This document shows positions 1 through 8,276 of a stretch of DNA of 64,000 bases, one piece after another. Position 1 is the stretch's first letter. Every line of letters begins with the position of its first letter. Origin of the DNA: Sphingomonas kaistensis (GTDB taxonomy: Bacteria > Pseudomonadota > Alphaproteobacteria > Sphingomonadales > Sphingomonadaceae); the NCBI RefSeq assembly GCF_036884275.1, contig NZ_CP145607.1, forward strand, positions 1 to 64,000, in the 5' to 3' direction. The notes beneath the pieces were generated by a model, which had not been told where the DNA came from, did not search any database, and saw nothing but the letters and a program-made list of their open reading frames with translations. Both the position numbers and the translations under genes were made by a program.

Positions 1-936
1 GCCCTGTTCGTGCTCGCGAGCGGCGTAGTGGTGGTGCAGGTCGTCGCCAATCCGCTGATCAGCCTGCTCGGACCGGCGAAAACGGTGCACAGCCGCCTGA
101 CCTTTGCGCAGGCGTTCAACAGCCTTGGCACCACAGTGTTTCCGATCGTCGGCTCGGCGCTGATCCTCGGCGGGCTGGCGGGTGTCAGCGCGTCGGACTT
201 CACCGGGGCTGAGCTCGAAGCCTATCGCACCGCCGAAACGCAGGCGATCAGCAACACCTACATCGGCCTTGCCGTGGCGCTGCTGGTGATCGCGGGCGCG
301 GTGTTCCTGTTCCGCAATCGGTTGCCGGGTGAGCAGCATGAGCGCAGTTCGCCGCTGGCCGGTTTCTCGCTGCTCAGCCGCAAGCGGTTCGGCCTCGGCG
401 CGCTGTGCATCTTCCTTTATGTCGGCGCCGAGGTGTCGATCGGCAGCCTGATCGTCAATTACCTCCAGCAGAGCCATGTGCTCGGTCTCAGCGAACGCGC
501 CGCCGGGGACATGATCTTCCTCTACTGGGGCGGGGCGATGATCGGCCGCTTCATCGGTAGCTGGTTCCTGAGGGTGATGAGCCCGGGGCTGATCCTGGCC
601 ACCGTCGCGGCGGGCGCGATCGCGCTGCTGGCGATCTCGACTCACAGCACCGGCCAGGTCGCGGCCTACAGTCTGCTCGGGATCGGCCTGATGAACTCGA
701 TCATGTTCCCGACCATCTTCAGCCTCGCCTGCGAGAAGCTGGGCGCGCGGGCGGCAGATGGGTCGGGGATCATCAACATCGCGATCTTCGGCGGGGCGGT
801 GATCCCGCTGCTGACGGGCATGCTGGCCGATGCCAGCGGCAGTCTGGCGATCGCGCTGATCCTGCCGGCGCTCTGCTACGCCGTAATTGCTGGATACGGC
901 TTTTACGCGCGCAGGCCGGCGTCAGACCTCGCCTGA
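1..936 (+). CDS. FucP-type MFS sugar transporter, 3' part (5' end outside window)
   Basis: The reading frame is open from base 1, so the N-terminal part is missing; about 311 residues remain with roughly eight hydrophobic segments. The stretch around VVANPLISLLGP and LTFAQAFNSLGT is the signature of the FucP/GluP glucose-galactose branch of the major facilitator superfamily, H+/sugar symporters of the inner membrane. Its position beside a LacI regulator and a starch-degrading cluster suggests that it imports glucose or maltose released in the periplasm. The substrate is inferred from context, not from residues. It ends 20 nt before the convergently transcribed regulator. Confidence 0.9.
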   Translation, partial: ALFVLASGVVVVQVVANPLISLLGPAKTVHSRLTFAQAFNSLGTTVFPIVGSALILGGLAGVSASDFTGAELEAYRTAETQAISNTYIGLAVALLVIAGAVFLFRNRLPGEQHERSSPLAGFSLLSRKRFGLGALCIFLYVGAEVSIGSLIVNYLQQSHVLGLSERAAGDMIFLYWGGAMIGRFIGSWFLRVMSPGLILATVAAGAIALLAISTHSTGQVAAYSLLGIGLMNSIMFPTIFSLACEKLGARAADGSGIINIAIFGGAVIPLLTGMLADASGSLAIALILPALCYAVIAGYGFYARRPASDLA

Positions 937-956
937 GCCGCCGCTTGCCGGGGGCG

Positions 957-1991
957 TCAGACCGACGTTGAACCACGGACCTTGAGGCGCACGGGAAGCA
1001 GCCGCGGCTCGCTCTCCCGGCCCTCGATCCGCTCGATCAGCGCTTCCACCAGCGCGGCGCCCGCGGCGCGGGCATCCTGTGCGACGGTGGTAAGCGGCGG
1101 GCTTGCGAGCTGCGCTGCCGCAAGATCGTCGAAGCCGACGATCGCGACGTCGTCGGGCACGCGCTTGCCGCGTTCGCCGAGCGCTTTCATCGCGCCGATC
1201 GCGGCGAGGTCGGAGGCGGCGAACAGGGCGTCATAGTCGATCCCGCGCCGCTCCAGTTCGGCGACCGCGGCGCGGCCTTCCTCCTCGCTCGGCCCGGCGT
1301 CGATGCGCAGGCGGTCGAACGCCGGGAGGCTCGCTTCGTCGTGGGCGCGCACGTAGCCGCGATAGCGGTCGAGAAACTCGGGATAGGCTTCGCTGACCGT
1401 ACCGACGAAGCCGATCCGGCGGCGGCCGAGGCCGAGGAGGTGCCGCGTCGCTTCGAGCCCGCCGTCCTCGTTGTCGGAGCCGATCATCGCACCGAATTCA
1501 TTGGCGCGCGGATTGCCCCAGCAGACGAAATGCGTGCCGCGCCGGACCAGGGCTTCAAGCCGCGGGCGATATTGGAGATAATCGCCGTAGCCGAGCAGGA
1601 TGATCCCGTCGGCCTTGCGGCTGTCTTCGTAATCGACGTGCCAGTCGTCGCTCAATTGCTGAAAGCTGATCAACAGGTCGTAGCCATGCCCGGCGCAGGC
1701 GCGGACCATCGATCCAACCATCGACAGGTAGAAGGGATTGATCAGGGTTTCGTCGGGGGTCGGGTCTTCGAAAAACAGCAGTGCGAGCGTGCGGCTCTGC
1801 TGACGGCGAAGCCCCGAGGCATTCTTGTCGACCTTGTAGTGAAGCTGTTCGGCGGCGGCGAGAACCCGCGCCCGAGTCTCGGCCGACACCGCGGGATTTC
1901 CGGACAGCGCGCGGCTGACGGTCGGTTGCGACACACCCGCCAAAGCGGCGATATCGAAGGAGGTCGGGCGCCGCTGCGTCATTGGAGCCAC
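957..1991 (-). CDS. LacI-family transcriptional regulator
   Basis: The 344-residue protein has an N-terminal LacI helix-turn-helix (DIAALAGVSQPTVSRALSG, about residues 13-31) followed by a periplasmic-binding-protein-like ligand domain ending in a typical IVGFDDLAAA segment near residue 285. The start shown is GTG; an in-frame ATG nine bases further in (position 1982) is equally possible, since neither has a strong Shine-Dalgarno sequence. It is divergent from the TonB receptor and convergent with the sugar permease, so it is most likely the local maltodextrin repressor controlling the following operon. The effector is not readable from sequence. Confidence 0.93.
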   Translation of the reverse strand: MAPMTQRRPTSFDIAALAGVSQPTVSRALSGNPAVSAETRARVLAAAEQLHYKVDKNASGLRRQQSRTLALLFFEDPTPDETLINPFYLSMVGSMVRACAGHGYDLLISFQQLSDDWHVDYEDSRKADGIILLGYGDYLQYRPRLEALVRRGTHFVCWGNPRANEFGAMIGSDNEDGGLEATRHLLGLGRRRIGFVGTVSEAYPEFLDRYRGYVRAHDEASLPAFDRLRIDAGPSEEEGRAAVAELERRGIDYDALFAASDLAAIGAMKALGERGKRVPDDVAIVGFDDLAAAQLASPPLTTVAQDARAAGAALVEALIERIEGRESEPRLLPVRLKVRGSTSV

Positions 1992-2006
1992 AGTGTAACG
2001 TGCTGA

Positions 2007-2014
2007 ATACGTAT
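2007..2014. promoter_or_regulatory. Candidate LacI-family operator between regulator and TonB receptor
   Basis: The intergenic region between the LacI gene and the receptor contains the perfect 8-bp palindrome ATACGTAT inside an AT-rich stretch (AATACGTATGTAT) that stands out from GC-rich surroundings. Its CG centre and its place between a LacI gene and the operon it probably controls fit an operator. It is short, and I see no second copy in the window, so this remains a suggestion. Confidence 0.35.
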
Positions 2015-2130
2015 GTATAGCGCGGCGGCGATCTAGTCACCTCCGAGCCATCGTTGATAGGTTTGACCCATTGATGACGAGGTGCGCGCTGGTTCGCCGT
2101 GCCCGATCGTCGAGGAGGGGTACGACCACG

Positions 2131-4899
2131 ATGACTTTCCACGCAAATTTCGGCCGTTTTAGCCTTGCCGCGAGCCCGCTGGCGCTGTGCGCCGCGCTGA
2201 TCGCCACACCGGCCGCCGCCCAGACCACGCAGCCCGAAGACGCGCCGCCGGCGACCACCGAAGAAAATGCCAATGACGCGGCCTCGCCCGCGCCGACCGA
2301 GGGCGACGAGATCGTCGTCACCGGCTTCCGCCGCAGCCTCGAAAGCGCGGTTCGGACCAAGAAGAGCCAGGAACAGATCGTCGAATCGGTCACCGCCGAA
2401 GACATCGGCAAGCTGCCCGACAACAGCATCGGCGAATCGATCGCCCGCCTGCCCGGTATTGCGTCGCAGCGGACCAGCGGCCGCGCCAACGTCATCGCCA
2501 TTCGCGGTTTCGGCCCCGACTTCTCGCAGACCTTGCTGAACGGCCGCGAGCAGACCTCGACCAACGACAACCGCGGGGTCGAATTCGACCAGTATCCGTC
2601 CGAAGTCGTCAGCCAGGTCGTCGTCTACAAGTCGCCGAATGCCTCGCTGGTGGGTCAGGGCCTGGTCGGCACCGTCGACATCCGCACCGTCCGCCCGCTC
2701 GACTACGGGCGTCGCACGGTCGCGATCGGGCTACGCGGCAGTTATGCCGACCTTGGCAAGCTCAATGCCGGATCGGAAGACAAGGGCTATCGCCTGAGCG
2801 GCACTTTTATCGATCAGTTCGCCGACGGCCGCATCGGCGTCGCGGTGTCGGCGTCCTATGTCGACGAGCCGTACCAGGTGCAGGAATTCAATGCCTGGGG
2901 CTATGCCACCGGCACTCTGCCCGGCAGCACCGAGCAGCTGGGCCTGATCGGCGGCTCCAAGTCCTACGTCACCTCGACGCAGCTGAAGCGCTTCGGGATC
3001 AACGGCACCATCCAGGCCAAGATCACCCCCAACCTCGTGCTGACCGCCGACGGTTTCTACAGCAACTTCAAGGACGACCAGATCAAGCGCGGTATCGAGT
3101 TGCCGCTTGGTTTCGGCGCCTTTGGCACCACCTTCAATCCTGCCACCTTCCGGGGCGAAAACGGCACGGTGGTGTCGGGCACGTTCAACAACGTGCAGGG
3201 TGTCGTCCGCAACGACGTGTTCGCCAAGAAGGCCGATCTTTATTCGGGCGGCCTCAACCTCGCCTGGAACGGCGACAATGGCTGGAAGGCGTTCGCCGAC
3301 GCCAGCTATTCGCGCACCGATCGCGAAGAGCTGAGCATCGAAAGCTATTCGGGCACCGGCTTCGGCGAAGCGCTTGGCGCCACCGACACGATCAGCTTCG
3401 TCACCGGGCCGACCGGCACGGTGTTCAAGCCGACGCTCAACTACAGCGACACCAATCTCATCCGTCTGACCGACCCGCTCGGTTGGGGCGGCGGTCCGAC
3501 CACCCCGCAGGCCGGTTATTACAACAACCGCATCCTCGAGGATGAACTGGTCCAGCTGCGCGGCGAGCTCGAGCGCGAGATCGGTGGGTTCATCGACGGC
3601 ATCAAGGTCGGCGTGAACTACACCGACCGCACCAAGTCGCTGACCCCGGACGAATATCTCGTCCGGCTGCCGAACGGCGCGCTGGAAGCGCCGATCCCGA
3701 GCAACCTGCTGCTGTCGCCGACCAACCTCAGCTACCTCGGCCTCGGCCCGGTGGTCAGCTACGATCCGCGCGCGCTGATCAACGCCGGCAACCTCATTCT
3801 GGTCACCAATCCGTCGAACGACATTCCGGCCAAGGCCTACAATGTCTTTGAAAAGGTCTGGACCGGCTATGCGCAGGCCAACATCAAGGGCACGCTCGGC
3901 AACAGCGAGCTGACCGGCAACATCGGCGCGCAGCTGATCCATACCGATCAGAGTTCGACCGGCATCGCCTTCCTCAACGGCACGCGGGTCAACGTCTCGC
4001 TGGGCGACAAATATTGGATGGTCCTGCCGAGCCTGAACCTCAACCTGCGCTTCCCGACCGATTTCGTGGTCCGGTTCGCGGCGGCGCGCGAAATGCAGCG
4101 GCCGCGGCTCGACCAGCTGCGTTCCGCGATCGGATACGGGATCAACACCACCGACCGTCCGCAGCCCTTCATCTCGGGCGGTGGCGGCAATCCGCGGCTG
4201 CGCCCGTATCGGGCGACCGCGGTCGACCTCAACTTCGAGAAATATTTCGCCAACACCGGCTATGTCGCCCTTCAGCTGTTCTGGAAGGACATCGACCGGT
4301 ACGTGTCGGACGGCCGTAACGAGAACTTCGACTACACCGGCTTCCCGCTTCCGGTCGGGGTGACGCCGCCGAGCCTGATCGGCCGCCTCGACTCGCCCGT
4401 GAACACCGACGGCGGCAAGCTGTATGGTGCCGAAGTGGCGGCGACGCTGCCGCTCAGCGTCTTCAGCAGCTACCTCGACGGCTTCGGCCTGACCGGCGGC
4501 GTGGGCTACACCAAGACAAAGGTTCGCGATTTCAGCGGCGCTCGGTCGCAGATCCCGGGCTATTCGAAGTGGGTCGCCAACGGCACCGCCTTCTTCGAGA
4601 AGTGGGGCTTCAACGCCCGCGGTAGCGTCCGCTACCGGTCGAGCTTCCTTGGCGACTTCACCGGCTTCGGCGGGTCGCCGACGCGGCGCATCGCGCTTGC
4701 CGAGACGATATACGACGCGCAGGTCGGCTACGACTTCAAGGAAGGCTCGCGGCTCAACGGCCTGTCGGTCTATCTCCAGGGCCAGAACCTGACCGACGAG
4801 CGCTTTGCCTCGGTCAATGGCAATGAAAATCCGACCCAGATCATCGATTACCAGATCTACGGTCGGCGTTTCCTTGCCGGACTGACCTTCAAGTTCTGA
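2131..4899 (+). CDS. TonB-dependent receptor (Caulobacter/Xanthomonas type), maltodextrin locus
   Basis: The 922-residue outer-membrane receptor starts with a signal peptide cleaved near TPAAAQ, then a plug domain with EIVVTGFRRSLESAV and AEDIGKLPDNSIGESIARLPG, typical of the TonB-Xanth-Caul family. The C-terminus ends in aromatic F (GLTFKF), as beta-barrels do. An upstream ATG at 2071 is in frame, but the ATG at 2131 follows a GAGGAGGGG ribosome site and begins directly with the signal peptide, so I chose it. By context it transports maltodextrins across the outer membrane. It is the first gene of the starch operon. Confidence 0.93.
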   Translation: MTFHANFGRFSLAASPLALCAALIATPAAAQTTQPEDAPPATTEENANDAASPAPTEGDEIVVTGFRRSLESAVRTKKSQEQIVESVTAEDIGKLPDNSIGESIARLPGIASQRTSGRANVIAIRGFGPDFSQTLLNGREQTSTNDNRGVEFDQYPSEVVSQVVVYKSPNASLVGQGLVGTVDIRTVRPLDYGRRTVAIGLRGSYADLGKLNAGSEDKGYRLSGTFIDQFADGRIGVAVSASYVDEPYQVQEFNAWGYATGTLPGSTEQLGLIGGSKSYVTSTQLKRFGINGTIQAKITPNLVLTADGFYSNFKDDQIKRGIELPLGFGAFGTTFNPATFRGENGTVVSGTFNNVQGVVRNDVFAKKADLYSGGLNLAWNGDNGWKAFADASYSRTDREELSIESYSGTGFGEALGATDTISFVTGPTGTVFKPTLNYSDTNLIRLTDPLGWGGGPTTPQAGYYNNRILEDELVQLRGELEREIGGFIDGIKVGVNYTDRTKSLTPDEYLVRLPNGALEAPIPSNLLLSPTNLSYLGLGPVVSYDPRALINAGNLILVTNPSNDIPAKAYNVFEKVWTGYAQANIKGTLGNSELTGNIGAQLIHTDQSSTGIAFLNGTRVNVSLGDKYWMVLPSLNLNLRFPTDFVVRFAAAREMQRPRLDQLRSAIGYGINTTDRPQPFISGGGGNPRLRPYRATAVDLNFEKYFANTGYVALQLFWKDIDRYVSDGRNENFDYTGFPLPVGVTPPSLIGRLDSPVNTDGGKLYGAEVAATLPLSVFSSYLDGFGLTGGVGYTKTKVRDFSGARSQIPGYSKWVANGTAFFEKWGFNARGSVRYRSSFLGDFTGFGGSPTRRIALAETIYDAQVGYDFKEGSRLNGLSVYLQGQNLTDERFASVNGNENPTQIIDYQIYGRRFLAGLTFKF

Positions 4900-4914
4900 G
4901 CCGATGATGAACTT

Positions 4915-4948
4915 TGAACAGCGGCCGACCCTTCTCGGCCGCTGTTCA
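4915..4948 (+). terminator. Strong intercistronic hairpin after TonB receptor
   Basis: A perfect 14-bp inverted repeat (TGAACAGCGGCCGA / TCGGCCGCTGTTCA) with a 6-nt loop CCCTTC sits 15 nt after the receptor stop codon. No T-tract follows; the 3' arm runs directly into the AGGGAG ribosome site of the next gene. It could be a partial terminator or an mRNA-stabilising hairpin that keeps receptor transcripts more abundant than downstream ones, and it could also mask the halogenase ribosome site. Confidence 0.7.
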
Positions 4949-4962
4949 GGGAGTGAAATGGC

Positions 4963-6465
4963 ATGAGGATCGTCATCGTCGGTGGAGGGTCGGCCGGCTG
5001 GATGACCGCCGCGGCGCTGAGCCGGTTCCTGATGCCGGGCGCCGACATCACCCTGATCGAATCCGACGAGATCGGCACGGTCGGGGTCGGCGAAGCAACC
5101 ATTCCCGCCATCCGCATCTTCAACGATGCGCTCGGCATCGACGAAGCCGAATTCGTCGCGGCGACCGGCGCCAGCTTCAAGCTCGGCATCGAGTTTCGTG
5201 ACTGGGGCCGCGAGGGCGAACGCTACCACCACGCGTTCGGGCTGGTCGGACGAAGCCTCGGGCTACTGCCGTTCCACCATTATTGGTGCCGCGCCGACGC
5301 GCTCGGCCTCGCCAAACCGCTGGGCCATTATGTGCTGAACAAGGTGGCGGCCGAGGCCAATCGCTTTGCCCATGTCACCCGGGCCGAGGGCAGCGCGCTT
5401 CCGCCCCTGCCCTATGCCTATCATTTCGATGCCGGGCTCTACGCCGCCTTTCTTCGACGTTTCGCCGAAGCGCGCGGGGTAATCCGGATCGAAGGCAAGC
5501 TGCAAGGCGCCGAGCGCCAGCCCGAGACGGGCGATATCGCGGCCGTGCGTTTCGGTGACGGGCGGCGGGTCGAAGGCGACCTGTTCATCGATTGTTCGGG
5601 CTTTCGCGGCTTCCTGATCGAAGGCGAGCTTGGCGCCGGCTACGACGACTGGTCGCACTGGCTGCCCTGCGACCGCGCGATCGCGGTGCCGTCCGCCCGC
5701 ATTGAGCCGCTGGTGCCCTACACGCGGGCGACCGCGCGCACCGCGGGCTGGCAATGGCGCATCCCGCTGCAGCATCGCACCGGCAACGGCCATGTGTTCT
5801 GCTCCGCCTTCACCAGCGAGGACGAGGCCGCGGCGCTGCTGCTCGCCAACCTCGACGGCGAACAACTCGCCGAGCCGCGCACGCTGCGCTTCACCACCGG
5901 CAGGCGGCGCCGCGCCTTTGTCGGGAACGTGATCGCGATCGGACTTTCGTCAGGCTTCATCGAACCGCTTGAATCGACCAGCATCCACCTCATTCAGACG
6001 GGCGTGGATCGCATCCTCGACCTGCTCCCGGGCGGGCCGATCAGCGACGCGGTGCGTGACGAATATAACCGCCGCTTCGATTTCGAGATGGAGCGGCTGC
6101 GCGACTTCATCGTGCTGCATTATCATGCCAACCAGCGCGAAGGCCTGCCCTTCTGGGATCGGGTCCGGACCATGCCGATCCCCGACAGCCTTGCCCGGCG
6201 CATCGCCCTGTTCGAGGACAGCGGCGCCATTCTTCGTGATGGCGACGAATTGTTCGACGTGCCCGGCTGGTCGCAGGTCATGATCGGCCAGAATGTGCGC
6301 CCGCGCCGCGCCCATCCGATTGCCGCGCAATTGTCGGAAGCGCAGCTGGGGCAGTTCCTCGGCTCGCTCGAGCATGCTTATGCGGTCGACGCGGGACGGC
6401 TTCCCGACCACGCCGCTTTTCTTGGCAACTTCGCCCCCATGATCAACAATGGTGCCCGCCCATGA
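4963..6465 (+). CDS. Flavin-dependent tryptophan halogenase-like protein (1)
   Basis: The 500-residue protein has an N-terminal FAD-binding GGGSAGW motif (residues 7-13), the lysine of the family (K73 in SFKLGIEF) and a WxWxIP motif (W263-Q-W265-R-I-P). These are the family features of flavin-dependent tryptophan halogenases, which make HOCl with a separate flavin reductase. Members next to TonB receptors in sphingomonads, Caulobacter and Xanthomonas are common, but their substrate is unknown. No reductase and no secondary-metabolite genes lie nearby. The stop overlaps the next start (ATGA), so it is translationally coupled to the amylase. Confidence 0.9.
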   Translation: MRIVIVGGGSAGWMTAAALSRFLMPGADITLIESDEIGTVGVGEATIPAIRIFNDALGIDEAEFVAATGASFKLGIEFRDWGREGERYHHAFGLVGRSLGLLPFHHYWCRADALGLAKPLGHYVLNKVAAEANRFAHVTRAEGSALPPLPYAYHFDAGLYAAFLRRFAEARGVIRIEGKLQGAERQPETGDIAAVRFGDGRRVEGDLFIDCSGFRGFLIEGELGAGYDDWSHWLPCDRAIAVPSARIEPLVPYTRATARTAGWQWRIPLQHRTGNGHVFCSAFTSEDEAAALLLANLDGEQLAEPRTLRFTTGRRRRAFVGNVIAIGLSSGFIEPLESTSIHLIQTGVDRILDLLPGGPISDAVRDEYNRRFDFEMERLRDFIVLHYHANQREGLPFWDRVRTMPIPDSLARRIALFEDSGAILRDGDELFDVPGWSQVMIGQNVRPRRAHPIAAQLSEAQLGQFLGSLEHAYAVDAGRLPDHAAFLGNFAPMINNGARP

Positions 6466-8276
6466 CGCTTGCCCTGTTTCTGTCGCTTGCCGCGGCCCAG
6501 CCCGCCGCAACGGTCGCCGCGCCCGCCGCTCCAACCGCCGCCGACTTCCGCGCGCGTTTGCCGGAAGACGAGGTGATCTATTTCCTGTTGCCCGACCGGT
6601 TCGATAACGGCGACACCAGGAACGATCGCGGCGGGCTGAAGGGCGGGCCGCTGGAGACCGGGTTCGACCCGGCGCGCAAGGGCTTTTATCACGGCGGGGA
6701 CTTGAAGGGCCTGGTCCGCCGGCTCGACTACCTGCAGGGCATGGGCGTCACCGCCATCTGGTTCGCGCCGATCTTCAAGAACAAGCCGGTGCAGGGCGGC
6801 AAGGGCCAGGAGAGCGCGGGTTATCACGGTTATTGGGTGACCGACTTCACCCGCGTCGATCCGCATTTCGGCGAGAATGGCGACTTCAAGGCCTTTGTCG
6901 ACGCGGCGCACACGCGCGGCATGAAGGTCTACATGGACATCATCACCAACCACACGGCCGACGTTATCAAGTTCGCCGAATGCGAGGCGGCGAATGCCTG
7001 CCCGTATCGCTCGATCGCCGATTATCCCTATCAGCGCCGCGGCGGCATTGGGGGCAAAGCGATCAATCCGGGCTTCCTCGGCGAAAGGGTGCCCACGGCG
7101 GAGAATTTCGCCAGGCTGACCGATCCCAATTACGCTTACACGCTGAACACCGATGCCAAGGAGCGGAACGTCAAGGTTCCGGCGTGGCTCAACGATCCCC
7201 TGCTCTATCATAATCGCGGCGACAGCACGTTCACGGGCGAAAGCTCGACCCAGGGCGATTTCGTCGGGCTGGACGATCTGATGACCGAGAATCCGCGGGT
7301 CGTGCAGGGCATGATCGAGGTTTATGGCAGCTGGATCGACCGGTTCGGGATCGACGGCTTCCGCATCGACACCGCGCGGCACGTGAACCCGGAATTCTGG
7401 CAGCAGTTCGCGCCGGCGATGCTGGCGCGGGCCAAAGCCAAGGGTATTCCCAACTTCCACATCTTCGGCGAAGTCGCGAACGACGATTTTTCGCCCGGTT
7501 TCCTGGCCAAGCACACGGTCGAGGACAAGCTTCCCGCCGTGCTCGACTTCGCCTTCAAGCAGGCCGCGCTGCGCAGCCTGGCGAGCGGGCAGCCGACCGA
7601 GATCTGGCGCGAATTCCTCAATCAGGACGTGCTCTATGCCGGCGGCAAGGCGACCGCGAAGCAGCTTCCGACCTTCCTCGGCAACCACGACCAGGGGCGG
7701 TTCGCTTATTATGTGCGCGAGGGGAACAAGAACGCTTCGCCGGAGGAACTGCTCGAGCGGGTGAAGCTCGGCCATGTGCTGATGTTCACCTGGCGCGGGG
7801 TGCCGACGGTTTATTACGGCGACGAGCAGGGCTTCGTCGGCGACGGCAATGACCAGGATGCGCGCGAGACGATGTTCCCGTCGAAGACCGCGGTCTATCT
7901 CGACAACACATTGCTCGGCACCACGCGCACCAATGCGGTGGCGAATTTCGAGACTGGGCACCCGCTCTATCGCCTGATCGCCGAGCTGGCGAAGATCCGC
8001 ACCGGCAGCGAGGCGCTGCGCCGCGGCGACACGCGCCTGCTCGCGGCTGAGGACAAGGCCGGGCTGCTGGCCTTCAGCCGCTCAGCGTCTTCGGAAGAAG
8101 TGATCGTCGCGGTCAATACTTCCTCGCAGCCGATCACCCGCAATGTCGCGATTGCCGCCGACATCAGCGGGCTTGCCTCATTGTCGGGTCCCTGCCCCGC
8201 CGCCCCGGTCGCGCCGGGCACTGTCCGCATCACTTTGCCAGCGTTCGGCCATGTCATCTGCCGCGCCGCTCGCTGA
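6462..8276 (+). CDS. Secreted GH13 alpha-amylase / cyclomaltodextrinase-like enzyme
   Basis: The 604-residue GH13 protein begins with a short signal peptide (LALFLSLAAAQP). The catalytic triad is visible: nucleophile D303 in GFRIDTARH, acid/base E337 in FGEVAND, and D410 in GNHDQGR. The N-terminal GGDLKGLVRRLDYLQGMG segment and calcium-type loops match neopullulanase/cyclomaltodextrinase-like periplasmic amylases. It probably cuts maltodextrins brought in by the receptor. It overlaps the preceding halogenase by 4 nt and the following glucosidase start by 26 nt. Exact product specificity cannot be assigned. Confidence 0.92.
   Translation: MTLALFLSLAAAQPAATVAAPAAPTAADFRARLPEDEVIYFLLPDRFDNGDTRNDRGGLKGGPLETGFDPARKGFYHGGDLKGLVRRLDYLQGMGVTAIWFAPIFKNKPVQGGKGQESAGYHGYWVTDFTRVDPHFGENGDFKAFVDAAHTRGMKVYMDIITNHTADVIKFAECEAANACPYRSIADYPYQRRGGIGGKAINPGFLGERVPTAENFARLTDPNYAYTLNTDAKERNVKVPAWLNDPLLYHNRGDSTFTGESSTQGDFVGLDDLMTENPRVVQGMIEVYGSWIDRFGIDGFRIDTARHVNPEFWQQFAPAMLARAKAKGIPNFHIFGEVANDDFSPGFLAKHTVEDKLPAVLDFAFKQAALRSLASGQPTEIWREFLNQDVLYAGGKATAKQLPTFLGNHDQGRFAYYVREGNKNASPEELLERVKLGHVLMFTWRGVPTVYYGDEQGFVGDGNDQDARETMFPSKTAVYLDNTLLGTTRTNAVANFETGHPLYRLIAELAKIRTGSEALRRGDTRLLAAEDKAGLLAFSRSASSEEVIVAVNTSSQPITRNVAIAADISGLASLSGPCPAAPVAPGTVRITLPAFGHVICRAAR

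Noticed and set aside
2060-2075. TTTGACCCATT as an additional hairpin repeat copy
   Set aside because: Only the loop resembles the repeat; there are no arms, so coincidence is likely.
2731-5232. Long minus-strand frame (over 800 codons) antisense to the TonB receptor
   Set aside because: GC-rich third positions of the real gene remove stop codons on the opposite strand; the translation is charged low-complexity without motifs.
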